A DNA stretch of 62,524 bases, from positions 1 to 62,524 of the forward strand of contig JAHEJI010000006.1 in NCBI GenBank assembly GCA_024638965.1. Direction: 5' to 3'. Positions 36,006-44,285 of this stretch are shown piece by piece. Position 1 is the stretch's first letter. Every line of letters begins with the position of its first letter. The position numbers and the translations under genes are program-made. The stretch is from Planctomycetaceae bacterium (GTDB lineage: Bacteria > Planctomycetota > Planctomycetia > Pirellulales > Pirellulaceae). The notes under the pieces are model-generated. The model was not told where the DNA came from. It saw only the letters and a list, made by a program, of their open reading frames with translations, and searched no databases.

Positions 36006-36974
36006 ATGACTACGGTTCAAGATCCGAAATCCATTACGTTTGCTGATGTCAAACGTGCTGCCCGAAATATTGCCAGCTTCGCACATCGCACGCCGGTATT
36101 GACATGTGAAACTTTGAACGAAATGACGGGCCACCAACTTTTCTTCAAATGTGAGAATTTTCAAAAAACTGGAGCGTTCAAGTTTCGAGGCGCGATCAAC
36201 GCAATTTCCAATTTGGCACCGGAACAACGCAAACAAGGCGTGGTTACCCACAGTTCCGGCAACCACGCTCAGGCGCTCGCTCGGGCCGCTAGTCTGTTTG
36301 AAATACCCTCGTACATTGTCATGCCATCTTCGGCCCCAACCGTGAAGAAAAACGCAGTGATTTGCTACGGCGGAAAAGTGACCGAATGCGAACCCAATCT
36401 CGACGCTCGGCTCTCGACTTCGGCGCAAGTGCAACAGGAGACAGGGGCAACGATGGTTCCGCCCTTTAATCATCCCGATGTGATTGCGGGGCAGGGGACA
36501 TGCACGTTGGAATTCCTCCAGCAGGTACCCCATCTCGATTTGATCGTCGCACCGATCGGCGGCGGCGGGCTCATTTCGGGAACGTGCGTTGCTGCGAAAG
36601 CCATTGCCAGGCGGATCAAGGTGTTTGCCGCGGAACCGGCGGGAGCCGATGACGCGTTCCAATCCAAAAAGGCAGGCAAACTGATTCCACAACGCAACCC
36701 GCAAACGATTGCCGACGGGTTACTTACCAGCATGGGCAAGCTGACGTGGCCGTACGTTCGCGATGTGGTTCAACGGGTGATCCTCGTCAGCGAAGAAGAA
36801 ATCGTTACTTCGATGAAGCTGTTTCTCGAGCGCACCAAGGTCTTGATTGAACCAAGCGCGGCCGTGGCAGTTGCGGCAGCCATCGGAAAAGACATGCTGA
36901 AGCCACAAAGTCCGCGGAATATTGGCGTCATTATCAGCGGCGGAAACGTCGACTTGGACAATTTACCCTGGTAG
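36006..36974 (+). CDS. Threonine/serine dehydratase or serine racemase, PLP-dependent
   Basis: Fold type II PLP enzyme of 322 aa. It has the Schiff-base lysine motif FQKTGAFKFRGA, the substrate-loop SSGNHAQALARAA, the phosphate-binding glycine loop GGGGLISG, and the Ser/Gly cofactor motif near the end (GVIISGGNVDL). The length lacks the ACT-like regulatory domain of biosynthetic IlvA, so catabolic TdcB-like threonine dehydratase or serine racemase is likely. It ends 197 bases before a convergent gene. Substrate choice cannot be made from sequence alone. Confidence 0.93.
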   Translation: MTTVQDPKSITFADVKRAARNIASFAHRTPVLTCETLNEMTGHQLFFKCENFQKTGAFKFRGAINAISNLAPEQRKQGVVTHSSGNHAQALARAASLFEIPSYIVMPSSAPTVKKNAVICYGGKVTECEPNLDARLSTSAQVQQETGATMVPPFNHPDVIAGQGTCTLEFLQQVPHLDLIVAPIGGGGLISGTCVAAKAIARRIKVFAAEPAGADDAFQSKKAGKLIPQRNPQTIADGLLTSMGKLTWPYVRDVVQRVILVSEEEIVTSMKLFLERTKVLIEPSAAVAVAAAIGKDMLKPQSPRNIGVIISGGNVDLDNLPW

Positions 36975-37013
36975 ATCCTAGCTGGATTCGTGGCATCTAG
37001 CCGGGATTTCTCA

Positions 37014-37157
37014 CGTAGGCCGAAAACAAAGTCGCGTAGGTGCTTTCCCGGAACCGCGCAAACGCAACTAATTCGACTTGCAAACTGGTTTTGCGTTGTT
37101 TCCAGACAAGCGGCTGCAGTTCCGGCAATTACAACGTTTGCTCGTTGCCGGCCTACG
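37014..37157. repeat. Imperfect palindromic region between convergent genes
   Basis: CGTAGGCCG (37014-37022) and CGGCCTACG (37149-37157) are perfect outer arms. Inner parts match loosely (CCCGGAACCGC against GCGGCTGCAGTTCCGG). It fills the gap between two convergent genes and may act as a two-way terminator or be a degraded mobile repeat. Confidence 0.45.
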
Positions 37158-37170
37158 ACATGATACAGGC

Positions 37171-39519
37171 TTAATCCGATTGCAGGAAGTACAGCACGAT
37201 TTGCCGTCCCATAATCGCAGCATCTTCGTTCGTGTAGCCTTCGCATTGGGACACGGACGCATTCTCGAGAGCGCAACTCAGATCATAGGGCGAAAAGACG
37301 ACCGCCAACTGGTCGCCAATCGTGATGCCTTCCATCAACGGTGGGGTCTGTTGCTCACGAAAGCCTCCTTGAACGTTAAGATCGGGGACTCGTAGCGTCA
37401 CCGACCGGACCCGTCCGCCAAATCTTTCATCATTCCACAACGGATGGTCTGGCCTGATTTTTTCAAGATCATAATCTGGCAATATTTCTTTAATCTCTTG
37501 TCGGAAAGATTCTGTAAACGCGTCGGAGGAACAAATCGAATCAACAAACAGGAACCCCCGGTTAAGAAGGTGTTCCTTTAATGCCAGGCGTTCTTCTTTG
37601 GTAAATGTAAACCGATCGCGGCCATGCATGAACACGAATGGATGGTCCTGCAACTCTTCAGTTGTCGCGCTGATCATCTTTTTCTCCATTTTGATGCGGA
37701 GACCTGCTTGACGGGCATGCATGAGCACATTTCGCCACGCGTTGGGCGCTTCATCCGAGCCACCACTGTGCTGCAACTTGGGCAACACAAGAACACGATC
37801 ACCAAGAATTTGCTGGTCTTTGTCTTCGGCAATCTTTGGAATATCGAGCTTGTCGCGCAGTTGCTGGCCCGTCGCATACGACACAACGTTGACTCCCAAT
37901 TCTGAACAATAAACGACTTCCTTCTGCGTAACTCTGTTGAGTCGATTCATCAGGTTGGGCCGATCGACCTGCCAAAAACAGGTCAAATTTCTGGGACAAT
38001 AAATAACGCTGGTGCGACAACAGGCCTGCAATCCTAATAATGGCCATTCCTGGTTTGGCTTCATTCGAAAATGAGCATTCCAAACCGGATGATCCACTGG
38101 TAGCGGGGAAAGATCACTGTTGGGAAATAGTTCAGCCATCAGCGCGCGAAACTTGCGGTCAAAGGCCGCGTTTTGGCCACACCCGTCACCCTGACACGCC
38201 TCTGCAAATACAAAACCGCCGTTTTCGATGTATTTCTTAAGATTCTCTTTTTGGGTTTGATTGAACCGTAGATCATCACGCCCCGAAAAAAACAATACCG
38301 GCGTTTCGCGCAAATCGTCGACGCTGGCTTCCTTTCCATTAATCGTTTGCCAGTTGAGTTTCCGGTTCCATTGGATTTCCAGGTTCCGCGTGAGTTGATG
38401 AACGCCTTTCGGGTGAAGATCCCAATCACTATCGACTCCATGTTGGTACTTGCCAATCACAACGGGACGTTTACCCTTGGCGAGGAACAACAACGCCAAC
38501 GCTGTCGCAATATTTAAATTGCTTTCCCCAAACCGTCCGGTTCCGCGCCAGGATCCGTTGAACCCCTGAGACCCGATCAGCTGTTCTGCCCCTTCGCGAT
38601 ACCAGTCATGAGCGCCGATAAAACGGCGTCCAGACAAACGACCCGCTCGTTCCAACGCATACAAGTAATAGAATTTTGACTTCGTGTCGCCTCGACGCCC
38701 CCCTTGTGGGTTGGCTCGCACGGAAAACGATCGAGCCAGCCAATCGAGAGCCGCTTCCACCATCAGCGACTCACGGTTATCGGCGCAACAATTCACGCGA
38801 CCGTCCTTGATGAACTTCCCCTCGTTGGCGAGGTTTTCTTCGATAATGATGACTGACGAAATCCCCGCGCAGGTCATACTGCCGGTCGGTCGCATCCCGT
38901 TAGCGCTGTATCCAAAACCGCCACCACCTCTGACAAATGCCTTCTTCCAGTACTCCGCTGCCATCTCCCAGTTATTTTGTGGAATTCGAACTCCGATTCG
39001 GCTGGCTTCATGCAGGCCCAACAAAGCAAATTGGCAAGTCGATGTATTGACCGAAGGAGTGTTCCTGTTTCCATACCCCCAACCACCAATATTTGGTCCC
39101 GCTTTTACCTGCTGTTCCAGCAACCAGTCAACATCCCGTTGGACGTCATTGCGATAAACCCGACCAGCCGGGTCCGCGGCGGCCAGGACCATGATGCGAA
39201 GTGAGACCGTGTAAGTTGACAGTTTTTCGAAAGGCAGGTTTCTCATGTTGGCGATGGCTTTGACAATGCCTGGCGACTCTGGATCCTCGCCCGCGTTAAG
39301 CAGCGCCAAGGTGCACAGCGGCGTCACTCCATATTTGAATTGATAATCCGACGGCCAGCTGCCATCTGCATTCTGGTTGCCGTTTAAGAAACGAACGGCT
39401 TTATCTACGGCACCGCGAACTTCTTCCGCAGTAATTTCGTCGCCATGCGATTGCGATGGCGTTATTGTTTGGAAGGCAGGAAAAATACTCGCGATAATGA
39501 CCCACATTAAGAATCGCAT
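37171..39519 (-). CDS. Exported cyclase-fold protein with two DUF4159 domains
   Basis: A signal peptide (MRFLMWVIIASIFPAFQTIT) begins a 782-aa protein. Residues about 30-370 form alpha/alpha-toroid repeats of the prenyltransferase/squalene oxidase type (AVRFLNGNQNADGSWPSDYQ, WLLEQQVKAGPNIGGWGYGN, YREGAEQLIGSQGFNGSWRG). Then come two DUF4159-like domains in tandem: LFFSGRDDLRFNQTQKENLK with GGFVFAEACQGDG, and FVFMHGRDRFTFTKEERLAL with RGFLFVDSICSSD. DUF4159 resembles GATase1-like folds. It is divergent from the MoxR gene 240 bases away. No cyclase catalytic Asp box (DXDD) is evident, so a binding role is more likely. Confidence 0.85.
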   Translation of the reverse strand: MRFLMWVIIASIFPAFQTITPSQSHGDEITAEEVRGAVDKAVRFLNGNQNADGSWPSDYQFKYGVTPLCTLALLNAGEDPESPGIVKAIANMRNLPFEKLSTYTVSLRIMVLAAADPAGRVYRNDVQRDVDWLLEQQVKAGPNIGGWGYGNRNTPSVNTSTCQFALLGLHEASRIGVRIPQNNWEMAAEYWKKAFVRGGGGFGYSANGMRPTGSMTCAGISSVIIIEENLANEGKFIKDGRVNCCADNRESLMVEAALDWLARSFSVRANPQGGRRGDTKSKFYYLYALERAGRLSGRRFIGAHDWYREGAEQLIGSQGFNGSWRGTGRFGESNLNIATALALLFLAKGKRPVVIGKYQHGVDSDWDLHPKGVHQLTRNLEIQWNRKLNWQTINGKEASVDDLRETPVLFFSGRDDLRFNQTQKENLKKYIENGGFVFAEACQGDGCGQNAAFDRKFRALMAELFPNSDLSPLPVDHPVWNAHFRMKPNQEWPLLGLQACCRTSVIYCPRNLTCFWQVDRPNLMNRLNRVTQKEVVYCSELGVNVVSYATGQQLRDKLDIPKIAEDKDQQILGDRVLVLPKLQHSGGSDEAPNAWRNVLMHARQAGLRIKMEKKMISATTEELQDHPFVFMHGRDRFTFTKEERLALKEHLLNRGFLFVDSICSSDAFTESFRQEIKEILPDYDLEKIRPDHPLWNDERFGGRVRSVTLRVPDLNVQGGFREQQTPPLMEGITIGDQLAVVFSPYDLSCALENASVSQCEGYTNEDAAIMGRQIVLYFLQSD

Positions 39520-39757
39520 TTTGCCTGCTCCCCGGTAGTATCAATTCCGCGTTTCAACAAAAAACGGTTAGGAATGTCTTGCCTCACAAAGATTTGTTCG
39601 CCTGTCCCAGTTCAACGTAACAATGGTAGATGCCCCTAGCTCTGTCGGCAACACAAGTTCAGTCGCGTTGCTGCGAGCGACCGGGAAACATACAATTTAC
39701 AGATTGGAGACGCTCACGGTAGTTTGGACACTTATTAACAGGGCTCAAGGGGCAACG

Positions 39758-40777
39758 GTGACGGGAAAACAACGCAGTTTGGGAGACGTCCTGCAGGAAT
39801 TCAGCCAACATCGAAAAGTGATGGAGCAGGAGCTGCACAAAGTCATTGTTGGCCAGGATGAGGTAATCGAGCAAGTTTTTGCTGCGATTTTTACTCGAGG
39901 CCACTGCTTGCTGGAAGGAGTTCCCGGGCTGGCCAAGACCCTGATGGTCAGCACGATCGCCAGGATCCTCGACGTTAATTTCAAACGCATTCAGTTCACC
40001 CCTGACTTGATGCCGTCCGACATTACCGGCACCAACGTCATGGAAGAAGACGATCATGGCCGTCGCGAGTTTCGATTTGTCGAAGGGCCGATCTTTACAA
40101 ACATTCTGCTGGCCGACGAAATCAACCGGACGCCTCCCAAGACTCAGGCCGCACTCTTGCAGGCGATGCAGGAACGAGAAGTCACCGTCGGTCGCGAAAC
40201 CTACGAACTAAAACCTCCGTTCTTTACGATTGCAACGCAAAACCCGATCGAACAGGAAGGCACTTATCCGTTACCGGAAGCGCAGTTGGACCGTTTTATG
40301 TTCAACATCAGAGTTGGATATCCGTCCTCCGCCGAAGAAGAACAAATCCTGACCACAACCAGTCGCGGGGAGAAACAGGAAGTTCGCAAAGTCTTGTCGG
40401 CCAAGGCGATCATCAATTTGCAAAAGCTCGTCAGTTCCGTTGCCGTTTCCGACTACATCATCAAATACGTCTCCTCGCTAGTTCGGGCCACCAGGCCCAA
40501 CGACGAATCTGCGCCGACCTTTGTCAAGGAACTCGTCAACTGGGGAGCCGGCCCACGAGCGGGCATGTTCATGATTTCTGGTGGCAAGGCGATGGCGGCG
40601 ATGGATGGCCGGTTCTCCGTTTCGATTGAGGATATTCGTCGAGTCACTCCGGCCGTCCTGCGACATCGAATCAGCACGAACTTCCAAGCTCAAGCTGAGG
40701 GAATGACGGTTGAAGACATTATTTCAAAAATGCTGAGGGAGGTTCCCGAACCCGAAATCTCAAAATTCGAATCGTAA
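39758..40777 (+). CDS. MoxR-family AAA+ ATPase
   Basis: MoxR ATPases act as chaperones, usually with VWA proteins. The GTG at 39758 is chosen because AAGGGG lies just upstream and the resulting 339 aa matches the family; the longer ATG frame from 39623 adds 45 residues with no character. Walker A is GVPGLAKTLM, Walker B is ILLADEINRT. ATQNPIEQEGTYPLPEAQLDRF and the C-terminal lid with DIRRVTPAVLRHRI are typical. It heads a plus-strand cluster: DUF58, BatA-like and VWA/GATase genes follow. A 175-base gap with a dispersed repeat separates it from DUF58. Confidence 0.95.
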   Translation: MTGKQRSLGDVLQEFSQHRKVMEQELHKVIVGQDEVIEQVFAAIFTRGHCLLEGVPGLAKTLMVSTIARILDVNFKRIQFTPDLMPSDITGTNVMEEDDHGRREFRFVEGPIFTNILLADEINRTPPKTQAALLQAMQEREVTVGRETYELKPPFFTIATQNPIEQEGTYPLPEAQLDRFMFNIRVGYPSSAEEEQILTTTSRGEKQEVRKVLSAKAIINLQKLVSSVAVSDYIIKYVSSLVRATRPNDESAPTFVKELVNWGAGPRAGMFMISGGKAMAAMDGRFSVSIEDIRRVTPAVLRHRISTNFQAQAEGMTVEDIISKMLREVPEPEISKFES

Positions 40778-40832
40778 CCTGTCGTTTAAGACCATTACCA
40801 TTCAAAGAAACAAGAATTTAGACAATCCCAAC

Positions 40833-40871
40833 GAGAGATCCTTCACCTCGCTCCACTCGGTTCAGGATGAC
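40833..40871. repeat. Copy of dispersed GAGATCCTTC...TTCAGGATGAC motif
   Basis: Reads GAGAGATCCTTCACCTCG, a short variable middle, then CGGTTCAGGATGAC. It equals the right arm of the palindrome at 27228-27262 and lies between the MoxR and DUF58 genes. The left arm is missing here. Confidence 0.7.
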
Positions 40872-40952
40872 TACAGCTTATCCGAGGCAATCACACAAAA
40901 AATTGAACGGTATTGCGATCAAGACTCGTCCGTCGCGACCAAAATCAGACTC

Positions 40953-41846
40953 ATGGCAGTTGAAAAGTATCTCAAACCCGAAGTGATTAATCAGATAAAA
41001 CGTCTTGATCTGCGAGCTCAGTTCGTGGTGAAAGGTTTCTTACACGGTCTTCATGCCAGTCCCTATCATGGTTTCAGCGTTGAATTCAGCGAACACCGCA
41101 AATACACCGCTGGCGATGATCCGAAAGATATCGACTGGCAAGTCTACGCGAAAACCGACAAGTACTACACCAAGAAATTTGAAGCTGAAACAAATATTAC
41201 GGGTTACCTGGTAATGGATCTCAGTCAGTCCATGGGTTACACCTACCGGCAGGAATTGACCAAATTCGATTATGGAATCTGTTTGGCTGCCGCACTGGCC
41301 TATTTGATGATCAGTCAGCAGGACCCCGTCGGCTTGATCACCTTTAACGAAAAAGTCCGCAGCAGCCTGGCACCGAGGTCAAAACGAACCCAACTGGGCA
41401 ACGTTCTTTCGTTACTTTCTCGACTCAAACCGGACGGCCAAACGGATTTTGCTCATAGCGTGGGCCAAATTTCATCGATGCTCAAGCATCGGAGCCTGCT
41501 GATGATCTTTTCCGACTTGCTGTTTGACGAGGAATCAACCATCAATTCGCTGTATCGACTGAAGCACGGCGGACACGACGTAATTTTGTTTCACATTCTT
41601 GATCACGCCGAAGTCCATTTTCCTTTTTCCGGAATCTGCCAGCTTCGCGATCCTGAAACGAACGAGGAAATCAAAGTCGACGCCGACGGATTTCGAACAG
41701 AATACATTAAACGGGTAAAAGACTTCCGTGAGGGACTTGCACAAAAATCAAGACAAAGCGGAATTGATTACGTCGCGCTCGACACAAGCATGCAGTTTGA
41801 CAAGGCGTTAATTGAGTACCTGCATAGTCGAAAAATGAGATTTTAG
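40953..41846 (+). CDS. DUF58 / VWA-like protein of the MoxR cluster
   Basis: DUF58 proteins partner MoxR ATPases. The 297 aa show the DUF58 signature HRKYTAGDDPKDIDWQVYAK and an embedded VWA fold with an intact MIDAS (VMDLSQSM, DGQTDFAHS, MIFSDLLFD). No membrane segment is visible, so it should be cytoplasmic. The stop (TAG at 41844-41846) directly abuts the next ATG, indicating translational coupling with the BatA-like gene. Confidence 0.95.
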   Translation: MAVEKYLKPEVINQIKRLDLRAQFVVKGFLHGLHASPYHGFSVEFSEHRKYTAGDDPKDIDWQVYAKTDKYYTKKFEAETNITGYLVMDLSQSMGYTYRQELTKFDYGICLAAALAYLMISQQDPVGLITFNEKVRSSLAPRSKRTQLGNVLSLLSRLKPDGQTDFAHSVGQISSMLKHRSLLMIFSDLLFDEESTINSLYRLKHGGHDVILFHILDHAEVHFPFSGICQLRDPETNEEIKVDADGFRTEYIKRVKDFREGLAQKSRQSGIDYVALDTSMQFDKALIEYLHSRKMRF

Positions 41847-44249
41847 ATGGCTTGGGCGAACATAACGGTACTTGGCGTCGGTGGCTTGCTGCTGACCATC
41901 CCGATTATTTTGCATTTTTTAATGCGACCGAAACCGAAGCTGCTGCCTTTTCCCGCGATTCGTTTTCTGAAAGAACGGCAGCAAACAACGCGTTCACGAA
42001 TGCGCGTGAGACACTTCCTGTTGTTGTTATTGAGATGTCTGTTGATCGGTCTGTTGGCACTCGCGTTGGCGGGACCCAGCGTCGCGTCCCAGGAATTTGG
42101 CAACTGGATTTCGTTGGGCGGAATCGGATTCTCGGCACTGATCGTTGGGATCATGTTGCTGGCCGCCTTGTGGATGACCCATCATCGAAACTGGCTGCTG
42201 ATCTCAATTCTGGGAGTGCTCTTACTTGGGCACATCATCTACGGCGGCTGGTCCGCTGCAAAATTACTTGGGAGCGACTCGGTTCAGCTAATTGGTGATT
42301 CCCAAGCACCGGTCGCTGCCCTGGTCGTCATCGACACCTCGCCGCGCATGACTTACACCTACGAAAACAAAACCCGGTTGGAACGGGCAAAGGCAATGGG
42401 CGAATGGTTACTCGGTCAACTTCCCGCCGATTCCGAAGTGTGCGTATTGGCCACCGATAATGACCAACCTTTTTTTTCCGTCGACGTGAGCGCTGCCAAT
42501 AAGCGGCTGGCAACACTGGATGTTGCGTATGCGAGCGGGTTCATCCCGGAGACTCTGAACAAAGGAATCAAGCTCCTCGAAAAGGCTCGTCATGAACGAA
42601 AAGAGATTTACATCCTCTCAGATCTTACCGCCAGGAGCTGGACGACTGAAAATGCGAATGCCACGTTCGAATTGATGAAAAAAAACGAGGGTATCAACGC
42701 CTTCGTGATCGATCTCGGTGTTCCAGATGCGCAAAACTTTCTGCTCGGAACTCCACAGCTATCCAGCGAAACCATCACCAAATCTTCGGGCCTGAGACTG
42801 TCGTCGGAACTGGTAAGAATTGGATCCGCCGCTCAAAGAACTGTCCGGATGCGAATTGAAAAACCGAATAAATCCCTGCCGCGGATCCTCGATGGAAAAA
42901 CGATTGTCCCCGACAAATTTTGGGAATTTAAAAAGACCATCGATGTTCGCAAGGATCGTGCCGCCGTGTTCGAATTCCAATTCAATGAGTCGTTGGATCC
43001 GGGTATTTATCACGGCATTATCGAAGTCGTTGGGAAAGATGGTTTAACGGTCGACAACAAACGCTATTTTACAGTTAATGTCGCCGAGTCTTTTCAGACG
43101 GAGATCATTCACCCGGATGACGTCAATCCGGCCGTTGTCGAAGCTGCGATCATGCCTAACCGCGACCTGTCACCCGAAGCGTCCATGTTTACCTGCTCGG
43201 TGGTCCGGCAAAGAGAAATGAACAACAACTTCGATAAATATGACTCCGTCTTCTTTCTTGATCCAAAACCGTTAGCCGCGTCGACCTGGAAAGCGCTCGA
43301 AAACTATGTCACCGGCGGCGGTGGAGTGGCGATCTTTCTGGGTCACAATGCGATGAAAGACTCATTTGCCGACCCCTCTTTTCTTTCTGAGAACGCAACC
43401 CGGGTTTTGGGCGGCAGCTTGACACATCCATGGCGTCGCGAGGATCGAAAACTGTTTTTCAGTCCCGATAATTTTTCCCATCCAATCTTCGAGGAGTTTC
43501 GTGCAATTGAAACCAGCATTCCCTGGCACGAACATCCGATCTTCCTTCATTGGGGAATCGAGCTTGATGATCAATCTGAAAAAATGCCGACCCAGACGTT
43601 ACTGCGTTATGGAAATGGCGAGCCGGCGATCATCGAGCGACAGATAGGCGATGGTCGGATCATCGTCGTGACAACCCCCTTCACCGAACCCGTTTATTCG
43701 AAAGAACGTCCAAAGGTCTGGAATGAACTCATGCGTGGTAACGCCTGGCCAAACTGGTTGTTGCTTGTAGAAATTGGAAAATACCTGGTGAAGAACGATG
43801 ACGAAACTCTGAATGTGTGGGTTGGCCAGACCGCCAACCTTCGCAACGTGTGGGGCGTTCACCCGGAGATTTATCGTGTTTACACGCCACAAACTGGAAA
43901 GATTCCGTCGGAGCTACCCGCGCCTGGAAACCATGTGCGGTATAAATTTACCGATACGCCTGGACAATACAGGCTCAAAGGCAAAGTCCTCGAAGAAATC
44001 GTATTGCGAGGTTTTAGTGCCAATCTAAGAAATGAAGATACCAACCTCACACGCATCGAACCCAATTATCTGGACGGAGTTTTGGGTCACGGTAGATATC
44101 AATTGGCGACAGAACAAGCCGAAATCCAGAGACAACAAGGCACAACACGGCGTGGACAAGAATTTTACCCATTGTTAATTATCATGATGGTGGTGGTTTT
44201 GGGCGTCGAACACTTAGTTTCAAACCGGTTTTATCGGGCGGCAGGTTAA
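41847..44249 (+). CDS. BatA-like membrane protein with a degenerate VWA and GATase-like domain
   Basis: The 800-aa protein starts with the BatA N-terminal domain (IILHFLMRPKPKLLPFPAI then RQQTTRSRMRVRHFLLLLLR). Further hydrophobic segments follow to about residue 140. A VWA domain (about 150-300) has AALVVIDTSPRMTY: the MIDAS serine pair is incomplete, DTSPR instead of DxSxS. A later region (KYDSVFFLDPKPL, GGGGVAIFLGHNA) resembles a GATase1/DUF4159-like fold. The chain ends in a membrane segment (LLIIMMVVVLGVEHLVSNRF). It starts at the base after the DUF58 stop. The MIDAS change may abolish metal binding. Confidence 0.85.
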   Translation: MAWANITVLGVGGLLLTIPIILHFLMRPKPKLLPFPAIRFLKERQQTTRSRMRVRHFLLLLLRCLLIGLLALALAGPSVASQEFGNWISLGGIGFSALIVGIMLLAALWMTHHRNWLLISILGVLLLGHIIYGGWSAAKLLGSDSVQLIGDSQAPVAALVVIDTSPRMTYTYENKTRLERAKAMGEWLLGQLPADSEVCVLATDNDQPFFSVDVSAANKRLATLDVAYASGFIPETLNKGIKLLEKARHERKEIYILSDLTARSWTTENANATFELMKKNEGINAFVIDLGVPDAQNFLLGTPQLSSETITKSSGLRLSSELVRIGSAAQRTVRMRIEKPNKSLPRILDGKTIVPDKFWEFKKTIDVRKDRAAVFEFQFNESLDPGIYHGIIEVVGKDGLTVDNKRYFTVNVAESFQTEIIHPDDVNPAVVEAAIMPNRDLSPEASMFTCSVVRQREMNNNFDKYDSVFFLDPKPLAASTWKALENYVTGGGGVAIFLGHNAMKDSFADPSFLSENATRVLGGSLTHPWRREDRKLFFSPDNFSHPIFEEFRAIETSIPWHEHPIFLHWGIELDDQSEKMPTQTLLRYGNGEPAIIERQIGDGRIIVVTTPFTEPVYSKERPKVWNELMRGNAWPNWLLLVEIGKYLVKNDDETLNVWVGQTANLRNVWGVHPEIYRVYTPQTGKIPSELPAPGNHVRYKFTDTPGQYRLKGKVLEEIVLRGFSANLRNEDTNLTRIEPNYLDGVLGHGRYQLATEQAEIQRQQGTTRRGQEFYPLLIIMMVVVLGVEHLVSNRFYRAAG

Positions 44250-44285
44250 TTAATTCCAATGGAGCATTAGAGTAACGAATCAGTC

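Noticed and set aside
35786..36046. 86-codon plus-strand frame before the dehydratase
   Set aside because: Overlaps the dehydratase start in another frame and has no ribosome-binding site or recognisable family.
35853..36704. 283-codon minus-strand open frame
   Set aside because: Shadow of the dehydratase gene.
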